Positions 9,301 through 20,827 of a DNA stretch of 64,000 bases are shown in pieces (the stretch's first letter is position 1; the number at the start of each line of letters is the position of its first letter). The DNA is from Colius striatus (Eukaryota; Chordata; Aves; Coliiformes; Coliidae). The translations under genes and the position numbers were made by a program. Location: NCBI RefSeq assembly GCF_028858725.1, contig NC_084775.1, positions 15,397,597 to 15,461,596 on the forward strand. Direction: 5' to 3'. Below the pieces are notes generated by a model. That model ran no database searches. It saw only the letters and a list, made by a program, of their open reading frames with translations, and was not told the origin of the DNA.

Positions 9301-12300
9301 TGGGCAGAGTGAGGAGCCAGGCGGGGCTGGGAGTAGTGTGGCTGTGTCCCATAGGATGGGTTGTAGATTGCTGCTGGGTTACACTGTGTGCAGAAGGACA
9401 AGAAGGAGAAGTTGGATGCAGAAGGTGCCTGAGCAGGTAGGTTTTGGGCTACTTTGTTGCTATTCTTTTGAAAGAGTTCTACATATAGTCTTGGCAGGTA
9501 CTTCAAGACACAGAGGATGAGGAAAGAGCAGTACCTGCTGTGTGTTCTGTGCTAGGGCAAACACCTGCTGTGAGTGAGGAGGAGGAAAGAGTTGTTGCTG
9601 TGTTTGTAGAGTAGGAGATGGCTGCCCACCTACAGCATACTGGCTCATCTGCTGGGATGAACACAACACAGTGTCAGTCTCGAAATCAGCAACATCTTTT
9701 CCTAAGTAGCGTTGCAACAAAAAGCCATGGAGGCCTTGCTCTTACATTTGCCCCGTGTGTTGAAATAGAACTCAGTCCCAGGATCCCCTGTGGCAGGCTG
9801 GCCTGGACATGAATCATGGCTCCAGGAGCTCCTGCCGAGTGCATGTTGCTTGCCACGGGACCTGTTTTGGAGAAAGCAAAGGCAATGACTGCTCCCATGA
9901 AAGCACACTGCAGGGAAGAGAGCTGACACTTCGTTTTAGCAGGCGCAGTGGAAGCCAGCTGAGCTCTGGAGGGGATAATCCCCCCTCTCTCTGGCTTGCC
10001 AGCCCCAAAGAACCTGCAGCGTTTCACTGACTGGGAAGATGACATCAGCTGCTTCTAAAACTTGTTATGCAGGGAATGAAAGATGACAGATGTTGAACAG
10101 TCCACAGTGATGTTACAGACACAGTATCTTACAAAACCCCCCCATTCAGCACTGTGTGTACTCCAGGAGGATTTCTGCTGCAAAGCAGGCTCAGCAGAAT
10201 GCCTGAGGGAGCAAGTGTGTTTACCTCAAGGATGTTCACAAAGGAAAGAAGGGCTTTCAGTGAGCACGTGCTGTGAATGTGGATGAAGCAAACAGGTATG
10301 GGCTAAATAGCTCTTAATTTTATCAATGTTGAAATGAGGGAGAAAGACTAATTACCTCATCTCAAAGCTGTTGAAAACCCCTGGAACACAAGGCTTAAAT
10401 GCCTCAGCCCAAGTACATGCAACAACACACCAGCAACCCCACCAAGCAGAAAAGCTAATGGTGCCCCAAGATCTCTGGTGTCACTGCTAGGGCTCTCTGC
10501 CCCTTGAAATGAAGGAAAGGTGTCAGCACGAGCCTTATCAGAAGACAACTGGCTGCAGGTGTGATGCACTTAAAAGGAACCTGCTCAAATGAAAGCCAGG
10601 GGCTTAAAGAGCAGTTGTTGAGGGGCCTAACAGTTTACCTGGCTGTTGCAGCATTGTGTTCTGGGCTCCGAGGCTGAAATCCATCCTTCCACTGGCCATC
10701 TGTTGTAACCGAGGAACGTCAACGGACGTCAGCCACGACAAGGACTGTAAGTCACTGGGGAGGTCATCTTCACTCAGCTGGGAGGGGGCAGAAGCCAAGA
10801 GTCTGCAAAATAGCACAAAAGGTTGTCAGAGAGCGGAGATGCTGCTACACTGTCCCCAGTAAGAGGGGAGGTGACTGGGAAGCCAAAGCTTGTGTAGGTC
10901 AGTGGGGAAAGTGTGTTGGCTGGAATTCTGTTTGCAGAGTTCAGAGGTTCTTTAGCTTCACCACTGGTGGTTGCTGCCACCTCTCACCTAACACAGGACC
11001 CTTTCTATGATCTAAAATGTTTTGCTTAAGAAAACTTCATGTGCAGTATTTGTAGGGGAAGAAGGTGTAAGGATCCAGAAGAGAAACTGCCTAGAAACAA
11101 AGCTTCAGAGAAGCAAAGCTCAGGGTTTAACACACTCTGTGTACTCCAATACACGTGTTCTGGTTTGGTCCTGACAGGGTGTGTGGCACAGAACTGAAAT
11201 GTGGGAACAGATTCAGAGCACTCAAAAATTCTCCTGTGGTCAAAGCTCCAGCTGAAGTTAATAAGAGAATAATTGCAAAAGAAGGGCTGAACTGCTGCTA
11301 CTTCTGTTCATCTGTATTGCAGAAGTCACTGGTGTCTTGGAGTAAGGCAGGGATTGGAACATATCAGGAAGTTACCATTAGATACCCAGGGCAAAGCCAC
11401 AGGGATTCAGGGCCAGGAAAACCTCTTCCTCTTTCAGAAGAACATAGTTTAGTTGGATGTGATTGATGTTGCTTTCAAAACAAAGGCTTTAAAGAGCTCT
11501 CTGATAGATGTGTTAAAACCAGCTGCAGGGTACCAACGTCTGTTCATTGCCAAATGATGATGCAGAAGCCTCAAATAAATCTGGTCTCTTGCTGAAGGAT
11601 CTTTTATGTTTTACATGATTCTAAATCAGCTTAAAAAGGACAAGGCAGAACCCCAGTGCCTGGCTGCCCAGGAGCTCTCAGCTCCTCTATTCACCACTCC
11701 CAATAACACGTATTAAACTTCCCTGAACTATTACCTGGGAGCTCTTGAAAGCTGAATGGAGTTTATTTGTTTGTAAAAAAAGACTTTGAAAAGAGGAGAG
11801 GAAGAAAAACCCACCCCAACTCACATGACCAGGAGCCAAAAACTCCAATCCTGGCCAAAAGATCCATCTTCAAATCTCTCCCCCAGCCTACCCTGTTTTC
11901 TTCCTCCTACTGTAGTTATAGAGCAATAATTAGCATTGCCATGGTTACCACTGTTCAGTTATTTTGTGAGGCCTGGGACTTAAATACATAAAAAGACTAT
12001 CAGGTGACAGCTCTCCTGGCCCAGAGATTGGCTGGATTGGAAGTAAACACGAGCATGAAATGATTTGAAAACTGGGCAGGCTCATGTTGTTTGCAACAGT
12101 TGGGCCCATTCAGGGGAAGCGCTGAGCCATTGTGCTGCCAACGACCGCTGCCCGTGGCACGTGGGGCCATTGTTTTGGAGATTCTTGCTTAATTGTTTCC
12201 CCTCCCCTCCCCCTTCCCCTCCTTTTTACAAACTTCACATTAATCTGGCTGAATGACAGGCGACACACAACACACATCCAGATGCCATCTGGCACCCCCA

Positions 12301-15300
12301 GGTCCCTGCCAGGCCTCGCAGACGAGTCAGCTCCCGCAACAAGCAGCGGGGTCAGCTGGGCGGCAGGGTCAGCAGCCCCTGCACACGCCTCCTGGCAGGG
12401 ACTCCATCCCCCAGTGGCACCAGCATCCCCTCCCCACGGCCTCCCTGCCTGCAGCTCTGCAGGGAACAAAGGCCTCTGCTTCACACCCACCCCGAGAGCA
12501 CCCAGCCCAGCGCTCCTGGCGAGACCCTGGGTACAGCTGGATGCCATCAGAAGGCTGAACCATAACTCTCATACCCTTAGTGGTGGGGGGTGGAAGGACC
12601 CTCAAAAGCTCACCCAGCCCCAACTCCTTGATAAGCAGGTTCCCTTCACCAGTGAGCATCACCCAGTGCACTCCTGATGCAGATCTGGGCTGCTCCCTCT
12701 CTCACTGACAAAGGGGGACGAGGAAGGTGACAACTGTTATGTTGGTACAGCAGTCACTCAGCTGCTGCTTAAGAGATGCAACAAGGTGCAGTGAGTAGAC
12801 AAAGTGTGCAGGACAGCTCTTCCCCCAAGACAAAGATGACTGAGTAGACCAGTGTGTGAGCCAGCTCATCCTCCAACACAAAGCTGTTTCCTTCCCTTCC
12901 CCATCCCAGCATGGCATGGCTGCTTGACTTACAGTTCCCTTACAATGCCCTCTGGCTGTTCACTATATACACCTTTTATTTAGTTGTTAGAGCAACTGTT
13001 TCCATTAAAAATGGGGGGAGGGAAAAGGTGTATTTAATCAGAATAAGATATCTCACAGTTAAGGGTTATTCTTCAGGTTGTCTTCCAAGCCATTGCTGAA
13101 CTTTATTGTGCTTTAAAGAAGGCAAAACTGCTTCAGGGAGGCCCATCTCTGCCTGACTGAGGTGTGTTAGATGCCCTGAGATATTCTGCAGCATAAGACT
13201 GGTTTATCTCTCAGTGCACAGGCTCAAACCTTCCAGTGTACAGGCTCAACACGTGCGCTGCTTTTAGCGAAACACCCGTGAATCAGCGTGCCCCTGGAGA
13301 GCTGTGCACAGCCATACCCAGTGTTTCCATCTCGTAGCATTCAGTCTTTCTGGCCCAAAAAGGATTGCCTGTGCCAAGGCAACTACAAATGTGTGAGCAC
13401 ACACTGTAATATCGAGTGTGCTTTGATTCCTTTCCCCTCCACCACCCTTTTCATCTCACGCTGGAGGGTAAACTTCAGGAGTCAGAGCCCCTGCCTTTGG
13501 ATGGGTGCTCCCAGCCCCTGGCACAATGGGGCACTGTGGTAAAAGCAGCCATTTCCTTTCAATGCATGTAAATGAGATAAATAGTGATACGCTGTAATTA
13601 ATGCACACTGCTGAAATTGTCCCCAGCTGCACATTCCCCAGGGCTGCCTGGTGTACACTCTGAGCTGCTGAACACCTCACATGAAGAGGTTCCAGCCACA
13701 CCAACTCTGCTGTGAGCATGGTGTTAGTTTTTAAAGGTGTGGTGACATGATGCAACTCCATTTTTACCCCTCTCCCTTCAGATCTCTGCAGGCAAACACC
13801 TTTCTGTTTCTATGTGTTTCTGTCCTAGAAAGGCACCTGTACTCTTATAAATTCACATGGTGCTGAGGAGTTATGCCTCAGTTCCACTCTGGGTATCAGA
13901 GGGTTCTGACCTATGAAAAGTATACCTGTGATGGGTGGTATAGAAATGCTCAGTGGTAGCATCAGCCTTTGCTGTCTGCTCTGTCATTCATTGGTGAAGA
14001 CATTTCTCTAGCCAGGGTGATGGATGCTGGCCACCAGCCAGCTTGCACACAGGCTACTTCTCCAGAATTAGGAAGAATACCCCTGGGAATGAAACTCTTC
14101 TCCAGCTCTCCCAGCACCGATCTCCAGACCTTCCTGCCTGTAGTCACAGAGCAATTGGACTCCTGCACATCTGACCAGCCTCACTAGAGCCTGTCAGCAG
14201 TGCAAAAATCTTCTGTTGGATGTACCCCAAGATATCTCTGCTTCCCCCCCCCATCAAGTCCATCCTGCTGCCACAACAGCTCACTAGATGGAACGAAATT
14301 CATTCCTGGCATAAGCTTGTGGGAATCTGCAGCTAACATCAGAGTTTAGTTTGAATCTGTCTTCATGGATCTGGCCTTATCAGCTTTCATCACGTTGAGC
14401 CCTCCTTGTGAGCTGGATCTGAGGTGGTCCATCACCACAGAAACAGCTATCAAGGTGAACTACCCACTTCTACCTTTGCAGAGGCCACAGTGAGGTAACC
14501 TTGTCGCTGGAGACTCTAGGGACTGTCTCTTTAACAGCTTCATGGAACAGTCTGCCCAACAAGTTTGTTAAGACTAAAGGAAAGCTCAGCAGTGACATAA
14601 CTTAAGATATTTTATCTCCAGATAGTGTAGCCAATAACTGGGTGTTTCAGTTTCTGGTATGATGTGCAGAGTTACACATTTCTGTGCATAATGCACTGTT
14701 CTCACTTCAGAGGACTCTGCTCAGGAGCCTGTCCCTGAAAGACATAAAGCACTCAAAGTGGCTGATGTTGTAGGGCAAATCTCATGCCCCAGTGATTAGT
14801 GTGCAGAGGCAACTCAGCATTGCCCCTGTTCTAAACAAAGGCAGGCCAAAACATCACAGCTGCATTTGGCACATTCAACTTCAACCCTAGATTTAAGATG
14901 TCTCTCACTCAGTGCACAGTTTTCATCACCATTGCCAGCACTGACACCTGAGCTTGCTGCCTCTGCTGAAGTAACAGAACTGTTCAGCACGTGGGAGCAA
15001 TCAGGGCTGATAGAGTCTTAATTAGCCATTAGCAATGCTTTACCCCATGTGAGTGACAACTGAGCAGGAAGAGCCCTAAGAAAAACCTCTCCTTGAAGTG
15101 GAGATGAAAACCTGTTTTCTTTTGTCTGGGATTACCTTATGTGCTCAGAACAAGCATGGTGATTTCTCATGCCTAAAACAACACAAGGGAAATGTTTGTT
15201 CTGTGACTCTTCAGCTGTCTCCATGGTGAGAAGTATTCTCTGTTTTACTGAAGGAGTCAACTTCTCCATCTCCTTTTGCACCTGCTCTGCTCCTTCCCTC

Positions 15301-18300
15301 CATGTACTTCTCATCTCCTTCCCTTGCAGGTGCATTTCCCCAGAGCAGGTTCTATTTTCCATTCTCCCAAACCTCTGCCTGCTCCCCTTTTCTACCCCAC
15401 ATCCTCTCCTTCCTCAGCCAGCACTGCTGCTTTTGCTCTGCAACTCCTCTTTGCCTCTTGAAGGCACACCACCCATGCAGTCCCAAGCCACCAGCCTGCC
15501 TTTCTCCTCCCTGCCTTTGAGTAAGGGTCGTAAATTATTAATTTACAACAACTCAGCTTATTAAGCTCTTTGAGTAAGGGTTTGCTTTGCTGGAAATAAG
15601 AACAGAAATGAGGCAGCTTTCCAGGAACCACCAGAAAAGTCCCCCCTTCAGCTGCAGATCAAGAAACTTTGGATTATAGGAACCAAAACTAGTGAGGAGA
15701 AAGCAAAGAGTATGATTACCCTGTCAGGTGTTGCTGCTCTCCTTTTCTTACACCATGGTTCAGAAGAGAAGAGGACTCTCCAAAAACCTCCTGTAAGGTA
15801 CTTGGTGCTAACAGAACAGGCTGTGGATGTGCTCCTGGCGACTTTTATACGTTTCAGCTCTGAGTTTCACAACTCCTCATTACATCATTTTGGTAGGAGA
15901 TGAAGAGAAACTGAATTACCAGAGACCTATGTGACTTGCTTAAGCCCAAGAGGAAGTCAGCAGCAGTGTCAGCACTGAACTCCCAGCCTCTTGCTCGTGG
16001 CTCTGCCTTACCCACAGAGCCATCCCGAGATTCACGTTTGCCAGATGCAGACAGTATCTACTCTGCAACCTGCTTTGTTAAAACAAAGCCCAGACCTGTG
16101 GCTAATGTCAACATAAGCTGCTTCTCCATGCAAAAGTGTGCAGAGTGCTTGGCACAGGAATGTTTGCTGTAAAAGTCGGTGTCACACTCTACCTGCAAAG
16201 CTCTTTTCCCCTTTAACATCGTTTCAGCTGCTGTTTATTAGCACTGAACTGATTTACTTGCCTGGGATCTAGCATAGTTATTTACTCCACTGTAAAGGCA
16301 CTACAAACCACACTGTCTTTTGCCCTATTGTAAGAACTCATCTCCTTTGCATCAGTTGCCACTGTGATCCTGCAGCAATCCTGCTTTCTGCACTTAATGG
16401 GGTGCAAAGAGCATCTGAGAGCTCACAGGAGCACTGGAAAAGTCCAGACTCCTTTCTCTGCCCCCTTGTTTTGCACAGGAGGTCAGAAACTGTTTATGAG
16501 GTGGGATTTGAACTCTGTTCTGGATTCAGTGTAGGCAGATGAGCCCCAGAAGCCCGCAAGGTATTGCCTGGGTACAAACCAGCCCTTCCCACCTCTGCCT
16601 GGAACTGCAAACCCATTTGAGGAGCAAGAGCCACAATTTCTTTATTAATACAGATTAGCACATTTCAGGAACTGCATAGGAAACAGTTGAGCTAATCCAC
16701 TTAAATCAATCCACAGTGGCCTGAGTTTGACTGATTCCTAGGAGGTTTCTCACATTTTTCTGAAAGGATGGAGCAACTACTGTGATGGAATTCCTCCGAC
16801 ACATCGAGTCATTATCTCACTCCCTGTCAGACACACATGGTGTCAAGGGAATGGACACTGACATTTTCTTCAGGAACAATTATGGTTTCGTTAGTTATGC
16901 ATTTGTAACCTTTTGTCTGCAGAAATTTCCTTCGTGCACACTCCCAGGCTCCAGCCACCCATCCCCAGTGGGGACTGTCAGGAGTCCTGAGCTGTAGCTT
17001 GCTCTCAAGATACCAAAGTGCAAGACCAGATGTGAGAGTACCACTTGGGAGAGCTAAAATGTACCATGTGCCATAAAGGTAGAGGCTTCCCACTTTTTTC
17101 ACCCCTGTGATGCAGTGACATCCAGACTGTGTGGAGTGCAGCAGTTGCATGTTGAAGTGTCTCTGCTTCTTACTGTGATTTTATACTCAGCAGTGCTGGC
17201 ATAAAGTAATTATCACAATGAAAAACTTCATCAGAATATCTACTGAGCCAATGAATAAAGACCAATTTTGTGAGGACCAAAGGCACAATTAAAATGGGGT
17301 GAAAAGGGATATCATCTACTAATATGCTGAATGATTAACAACTCAGTAACAACTTTTCATCAGAAAGATATCTCTGTAAAACTGAATTCCTGTTTGACAT
17401 GTATAGAAAACGCATTGCAACAGCTCCAGCACACTGCCTAAGGCTCTGTCAACTGGAAACACACAGTGAGATCAAAAAAGCCAGAAGCATGGTCCTTACA
17501 GAAAACAAGGACCTTTGTTTGCTGCAGAACATGAAGTTAATCAGTCTTGTTGGCCTAGGGTTAGCTTTACATCTCAAGTAGGGTTATTTCTGCAAATAGA
17601 ATCCTGTACTTTAGCTATTTCTTTCAAAATACAGGTGTCACTTTGGTACCCAGAGTGATGACTTTATCCCTTAAACTTGGATTTTCACATATGCCAAATA
17701 ACCCACAGCAAGTTACTCTGCCTCCCTTCCAATGGCTTCCTTTTCATATCATGATTTATTACATGACATGTAATAAACCACATGATGCTTATGATATGCA
17801 ATAACCCACTGGGCACATAACTGCACCTAGTTTGGGAATGGGATAATCCATGAGGAAAAGAACCACACTGCTGCATTTGGAAACCAGGAACGTTGAATTA
17901 GGATAGTACTGAGTCTACTTTGGGAGAGAACTTACAGGTCTGCAAGTGCTTTTGCAGTTTAGTCCAGGCCCACCTTAGCCTCGCATCTGCATCCCTGGGG
18001 CTTCTGCTGCTTGAGCCCTTCCTGTTAAATGTCACACTGCACTTGAGTACAGCACAGTAGATCTTTCACTTCTCTTGCACTGGTTGTGTATGTTTAATCA
18101 AATTAGACTGCAAAAAGGATAGATTACTGATTTCAAGGAAAAGAGCTGCTTGAAGACCGCAGCATTCATGAGCTGAGGAGCTTTGTTTCTTAGAGACCAG
18201 CTCCAAGCTCACTGAAGCCCATGGAAGCTCTCCATTGCTTTAGTAGCCTTTGAGTTGGCTTCTATAATTTGTCATAATTTCCATAGCTTTGTGCTGAAAT

Positions 18301-20827
18301 AACCCCAGCTGCATCACTGCATGGTAGACTTGTCATCTGACTGCTCCTTTGGTTTAAATATCAAGATATTTACACTAAACCATAATGTTAGTTTACCCAT
18401 TATAAGTAAAAAGAATTAAAGGTTCAAAGAGTCAGAGTTGCAATCCTCTGCTTTTATTCCCTGAAATGCAAAATTAACTCATTAGAAATGTTTGCCTCTA
18501 CTACAGTTAGGAAAATATTGAGGGGAGTGGGATTTCATTTGGGAGAGTGAGAGGCATCTGCTAACATGAAGCACTAGTTTGGGTTGGTAGCCAGGCAGTG
18601 ACAGCACCACAAAGACATAGGCAGCAGAGGAGATACAATGTCCCTTAACCATTCTGGGACAGAGTGATGTTTTATACCCCACAGCTGTGTTGGTGGGAAA
18701 GATATTTGTCCAAAAGCATTTTACTGCTGTGCAAATAGTCCCTGGACTTTGCACAGCAGCATAACCCTCATCCCTTACTCTGTGCTACCTCAGCTTTACT
18801 ACAGACTCTTTTGATCCAGAGAATTCAAAATCCTGCTAAAATCAGCATTTTTTTTTCCACCTTGTCCATTTAAAAAGGGAAGGAAGGGAAAAAAATGCCA
18901 TTGTTTCCAACTGTAAGCAGAAGCTGCATGCAAACTGGCATTTGCTGGTTTGATCCCTTGCTTACACGCCCACACGCTCCCTCCCTTTTCAGTGCTTCCT
19001 CCCGCACACTCGCAGGGAAGCCTGGGCTCCTCCAAGTCCAACTGTCCCATTGAAAGATTCCAAGTGAGACAGAAGAGTATTCTCAGCACAGCCCCAGCCT
19101 CCCACTCACTAATTGGAGGCCATTCCCCATTTTGTGGAGCCTTGATGCTCCCCCATGGAGAACTCGGGACTGTGGGTTCCAGTCTTGGACTGTGGTGACA
19201 GCAGGAGAGTAAACAGAGCTGATAGAATTTGACAGGTCTATTCTTTTCTTAAAATCATTCAGTCTAAAAGATTTTCTTTTACATAATCCAAAGTGTTTTC
19301 TCATGAAGTGGGACAAATACTGCTCTGCATTTATGGTGCAGTTCAGATTTTATGCATTTTTATCAGAATTTGCCACTATTAAATGAGGTCAGATAATTCA
19401 TTTTGAAGCTGCATTGAGGAAATTTCGAGTGGGTGAAAGACTTTAGAGAACTGGGATCTCAGAGTTCAGGATGTTTAAGGGAGAATTGAAAGTAGTTTTT
19501 AAAAGCAGGTGACTCCTGAATAAAAGAAGAAAATCTTACAATTCCTTTACTGGCAGTAAGAGAAATCCTGTCCTCCTCCTCCCAAAAAGAGTCGGTTTTC
19601 TGCAGCTATGAGTTAAAGAATAGTTCTGTCCATAAAAAGGGTCTTTGTTCAGGTGGTATGTTCCTCAGGGCACTGAAGATACAGACTTAAATATGAGTCC
19701 CCAGAAGCCTCTCTCATGTACACCCCTCATTAAATGCTGAATCACTCATGTACAAATATTCACACAGCCGACAAAAATGCCCAGAGGGAACAGTGTTTTA
19801 GTAAACAGCAAAACACAGCTCCACAAACCTTTTTCCACAGTGGCTTCAGAGAGTATAACAAATCACTTGTTGAGCTGCAAGAGGCTGCAGCGCAGTGTTT
19901 GCATTTTGAACAGAGGCTGATAGAAGAATACCTGCAGCTGACCGCTTTTAGCCCTAGACCTGGGTGAAAACCCCTTTGGCAGGGAGGAAGGCCATGGCCT
20001 TTCCCTCCTCATTTTAAAACAAGAATATAATTTGGGATCTTCTTTTTTTCCTGTGAGAACTGGATCATGTTCTGCTGCTCTGTATTTCTTGGAGCTTTGC
20101 ATCATGTGACAAGATGTAACCTAACATAACCCAGTGCACTGTAACTCGTGCAGAACTAGCCCATGGCTTCTAACAACACTTCTAAATGATGAATGGATAT
20201 GTGGTGGTACAGGTAAATTATCAAAGGCTTTTGACAGACCCAGGTGTATTCCCACCAATATTAGAAGACCTCTGATACATCAGGGCTTTGGAGTACCACA
20301 CAGGCATTTGTTCTAATGAAAAGCTCTTCCAGTGCCTGTTGCACTTGCTGTGGTCTTTCCATGGCAGCTCCACAACAATGCAAAATGTGATCTGAAGGGC
20401 AAATCCTCTAACAATTATTATTTAACAAGACTATCCTTCCCTGGCAACACTCTTACAGGAGACAGAGTTTACTGGAAGGTGAGCCCCAGGCTTTGAAGGT
20501 GTATTCACCAAACACAGTTTAGTCTCAAAATGCCTTAAACAGGAACGTTTCAAAATAAGTAATGTATTGTAAGCGGTCACCAGCTTGGAATTCTAGTTGA
20601 GAGTGGAGAAATTATGCAGAGAGCTTAAAAAGAAGAGAAAATAAGAAGTTGGTATGCTAAAGTTTTTAGGAACTATGAGGAAACATCATCAGTTAGAGGC
20701 TGTGACAGTGCAGCGCGTACTTTTGAAACGGAGAGACGCCTCACCTGTACTCCTGGGAAGGGTGGTGATTCTGCCCTGAATTCCTAACGATTCCTGACAT
20801 TATGGCCGGGATATCGCTTTCTATCAT
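6062..20827 (-). CDS. FOXN4: Forkhead box protein N4, complete coding region (nine exons)
   Basis: FOXN4 is a nuclear winged-helix transcription factor that promotes amacrine and horizontal cell fates in the retina and V2 interneuron fates in the spinal cord. Nine exons join in frame on the minus strand: 20745-20827, 10639-10802, 9746-9861, 9535-9651, 9256-9383, 8804-8900, 8515-8722, 7156-7539 and 6062-6312. They total 1548 nt, or 515 residues plus stop, close to the roughly 517 of the human protein. The N-terminus starts [14 protein letters not shown]. Then come the [19 protein letters not shown] block, a Gln/Pro-rich linker, the forkhead domain (about residues 191-295, with [20 protein letters not shown] and [20 protein letters not shown]), and an activation-type C-terminus ending GNKPIALL. 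The ATG at 20827-20825 has G at -3. The frame stays open upstream, but the start is set by homology to the MIES start of the family. The gene converges with ACACB and lies tail-to-tail with it. Confidence 0.96.
6660..7055 (-). repeat. CR1 LINE fragment in FOXN4 intron 8
   Basis: Read on plus, it begins with AATCACAGGATCATTTGGGT, the reverse complement of a CR1 3' tail. Further in it has CTCAGCCCCTCC and CTTGTGCTCCAGCCCCTTCC, both typical of reverse-strand CR1. The element therefore points along the minus strand, with its 3' end at the low coordinate. It is diverged and 5'-truncated. Confidence 0.8.
7156..7539 (-). CDS. FOXN4: FOXN4 coding exon 8
   Basis: Residues 306-432, from [19 protein letters not shown] (first Glu split) to [15 protein letters not shown]. 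It is Pro/Gln-rich in the middle and probably part of the transactivation region. The donor is GTACGG. The acceptor GGTGCAG (plus 7540-7546) sits about 25 bases after its pyrimidine tract, somewhat far. Confidence 0.93.
8515..8722 (-). CDS. FOXN4: FOXN4 coding exon 7 (second half of forkhead domain)
   Basis: Residues 236-304. It contains the DNA-recognition helix segment [20 protein letters not shown] and the wing region [19 protein letters not shown]. The acceptor is CCTTGCAG and the donor is GTAGGG. Confidence 0.96.
8804..8900 (-). CDS. FOXN4: FOXN4 coding exon 6 (first half of forkhead domain)
   Basis: Residues 204-235, [20 protein letters not shown] through EHFPYFK, essentially the same as remembered mammalian FOXN4. 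The acceptor is GTCCCGTAG and the donor is GTACGT. Confidence 0.96.
9256..9383 (-). CDS. FOXN4: FOXN4 coding exon 5
   Basis: Residues 161-202, [20 protein letters not shown] through [14 protein letters not shown], leading into the forkhead fold. The acceptor is TGCACACAG and the donor is GTGAGC. Confidence 0.94.
9535..9651 (-). CDS. FOXN4: FOXN4 coding exon 4
   Basis: Residues 122-160, [20 protein letters not shown] through LAQNTQQ, a Gln-rich linker. The block MSQ-x-x-VGGQPS matches the human protein. It is a phase 0-0 exon. Confidence 0.92.
9746..9861 (-). CDS. FOXN4: FOXN4 coding exon 3
   Basis: Residues 84-121, [20 protein letters not shown] through SSISTHGAN. It is a poorly conserved linker. 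The call rests on phase fit with both neighbours, the acceptor CCAAAACAG and the donor GTAAGA. Confidence 0.85.
10639..10802 (-). CDS. FOXN4: FOXN4 coding exon 2
   Basis: Residues 29-82, [20 protein letters not shown] through NTMLQQP, including the conserved [19 protein letters not shown]. The true acceptor is ATTTTGCAG (plus 10803 up). The more proximal CCCCTCCCAG would bring a TGA into frame and is excluded. Confidence 0.93.
11880..12260. promoter_or_regulatory. Candidate enhancer in FOXN4 intron 1
   Basis: The segment packs an RFX X-box-like site (11935-11948), homeodomain cores (ATAATTAGC near 11926; CTTAATTG at 12188-12195), a SOX-like CCATTGTTTTGG at 12167-12178, and a long C/T tract to 12230. 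Conservation is inferred from this character and is not measured. Confidence 0.35.
11935..11948. promoter_or_regulatory. RFX X-box-like motif
   Basis: ATTGCCATGGTTAC; its reverse complement GTAACCATGGCAAT differs from the X-box consensus GTNRCC-N2-RGYAAC only at the last base. Confidence 0.35.
17745..17798. repeat. Nested palindrome
   Basis: The inner arms TTTATTACATG and CATGTAATAAA (17755-17777) are perfect 11-base inverted copies around a single A. They are enclosed by outer arms CATATCAT (17745-17752) and ATGATATG (17791-17798). Confidence 0.8.
20745..20827 (-). CDS. FOXN4: FOXN4 coding exon 1 with start codon
   Basis: It encodes [18 protein letters not shown] and on to HHPSQEY, ending in a split Arg codon with donor GTGAGG. 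The start context is GACATGA. The N-terminal MIES-x-I-x-x-xMSG pattern is the FOXN4 start in other vertebrates. Confidence 0.93.

Larger units (their letters stand above)
10803..20744 (-). other. FOXN4: FOXN4 intron 1 (9.9 kb)
   Basis: This is the large first intron between the start-codon exon and exon 2. No further coding block was recognised. It holds a candidate regulatory segment at about 11880-12260, an AT-rich homeodomain-motif patch near 15000-15060 and a nested palindrome at 17745-17798. The rest looks like ordinary unique sequence. Long introns near the start of developmental regulators often carry enhancers. Confidence 0.7.

Noticed and set aside
10770-10790. Alternative proximal splice acceptor CCCCTCCCAG for FOXN4 exon 2
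   Set aside because: Joining exon 1 there gives an immediate TGA. The distal acceptor keeps frame and matches other FOXN4 proteins.
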